From NCBI RefSeq assembly GCF_001997345.1, contig NZ_CP019606.1, positions 806,001 through 870,000 on the forward strand: a stretch of 64,000 nucleotides of DNA, read 5' to 3'. Source of the stretch: Tessaracoccus aquimaris. Lineage in GTDB: Bacteria > Actinomycetota > Actinomycetes > Propionibacteriales > Propionibacteriaceae. The notes under the pieces are model-generated. The model saw only the letters and a list, made by a program, of their open reading frames with translations, had not been told where the DNA came from and made no database searches. The translations under genes and the position numbers were made by a program. Shown piece after piece: positions 63,884 through 64,000 of this stretch (within the stretch, counting starts at the first letter, position 1; the number at the start of each line of letters is the position of its first letter).

Positions 63884-64000
63884 TCACGCCGCCAGGGACT
63901 CCCGGTAGACGTGACTACGGGCGTGCTCGACGGCGGCGTCGAGGTCCTCGAACAGGTGCTTGCCGGTGCGCAGCGAGCCGATCACGCCGACCCTGTCCGC
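63884..64000 (-). CDS. C-terminal end of a probable STAS-domain (SulP-type) protein, runs off the right edge
   Basis: Only the last 38 residues are visible: VGVIGSLRTGKHLFEDLDAA, then VEHARSHVYRESLAA and a stop. The pattern hydrophobic strand - Gly - HLFEDLDAAVEHA matches the end of STAS domains in SulP anion transporters. The rest of the gene lies to the right, so the assignment is provisional. Confidence 0.45.
   Translation of the reverse strand, partial: ADRVGVIGSLRTGKHLFEDLDAAVEHARSHVYRESLAA

Overview
The window is high-GC (roughly 70%) actinobacterial DNA. Gene content fits a Propionibacteriaceae-like Actinomycetota: a DUF222-HNH protein, PutA as one long chain, the coproporphyrin-dependent heme pathway, the rplU-rpmA-obgE-proB-proA-nadD-rsfS cluster, and many starts that look leaderless. 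The genus cannot be fixed from sequence alone.

Layout. 1-1439: end of a sugar ABC operon with two YtfT/YjfF-like permeases. 1458-7302: putA (minus) divergent from pnp, which has a structured leader. 7318-9140: two-component system (minus). 9265-9819: secreted M15 peptidase. 9829-14317: LacI-type operator candidates, a complete RbsBAC-like sugar ABC operon and dapB. 14314-20021: a GAF/PucR regulator divergent from a lactonase / FmdB-like / alcohol dehydrogenase / succinate-semialdehyde dehydrogenase operon that reads as gamma-butyrolactone or 4-hydroxybutyrate catabolism. 20018-29415: GNAT, RNase J, L21, L27, ObgE, ProB, a PQ-loop membrane protein, ProA, a 42-residue membrane peptide, NadD, RsfS and a GpgP-like phosphatase. 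29440-41201: NAD(P)-binding protein and a divergent heme locus (hemA-hemH-hemQ leftward; hemE-hemY-hemCD-hemB-hemL-hemCD2 rightward) with every step from glutamyl-tRNA to heme b. 41304-46700: tRNA-Ala(GGC) followed by accessory DNA (two GIY-YIG genes, DUF222-HNH, a 1.1-kb gene-poor stretch, DUF2283). 46762-55935: IclR-controlled peptide ABC transporter with M20 peptidase, DUF1177 and AroM proteins. 55974-58370: a persulfide-stress operon (thioredoxin, CoA-disulfide reductase-rhodanese, CsoR/CstR repressor) behind a 24-bp perfect palindrome. 58508-62078: Cys-rich small protein, an interspersed repeat family and a duplicated lipoprotein/secreted-protein cassette. 62119-64000: nitronate monooxygenase, DUF2332 protein and the tail of a probable STAS-domain protein.

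The most unusual items are: (i) a second HemC-HemD fusion at the end of the heme operon that has lost the dipyrromethane-cofactor cysteine and one substrate-binding arginine; (ii) the duplicated lipoprotein cassette, in which the first 230 nt of the two genes differ at one base and the rest diverges, each copy preceded by a TTATCCACA box and the first followed by a truncated partner; (iii) the palindrome-controlled persulfide operon; (iv) the lactonase/4-hydroxybutyrate operon. Four genes (alcohol dehydrogenase, hemE, the DppC-like permease, the DUF6884 gene) each carry a one-base deletion in a short G or C run, which suggests systematic sequence error rather than four independent gene deaths.
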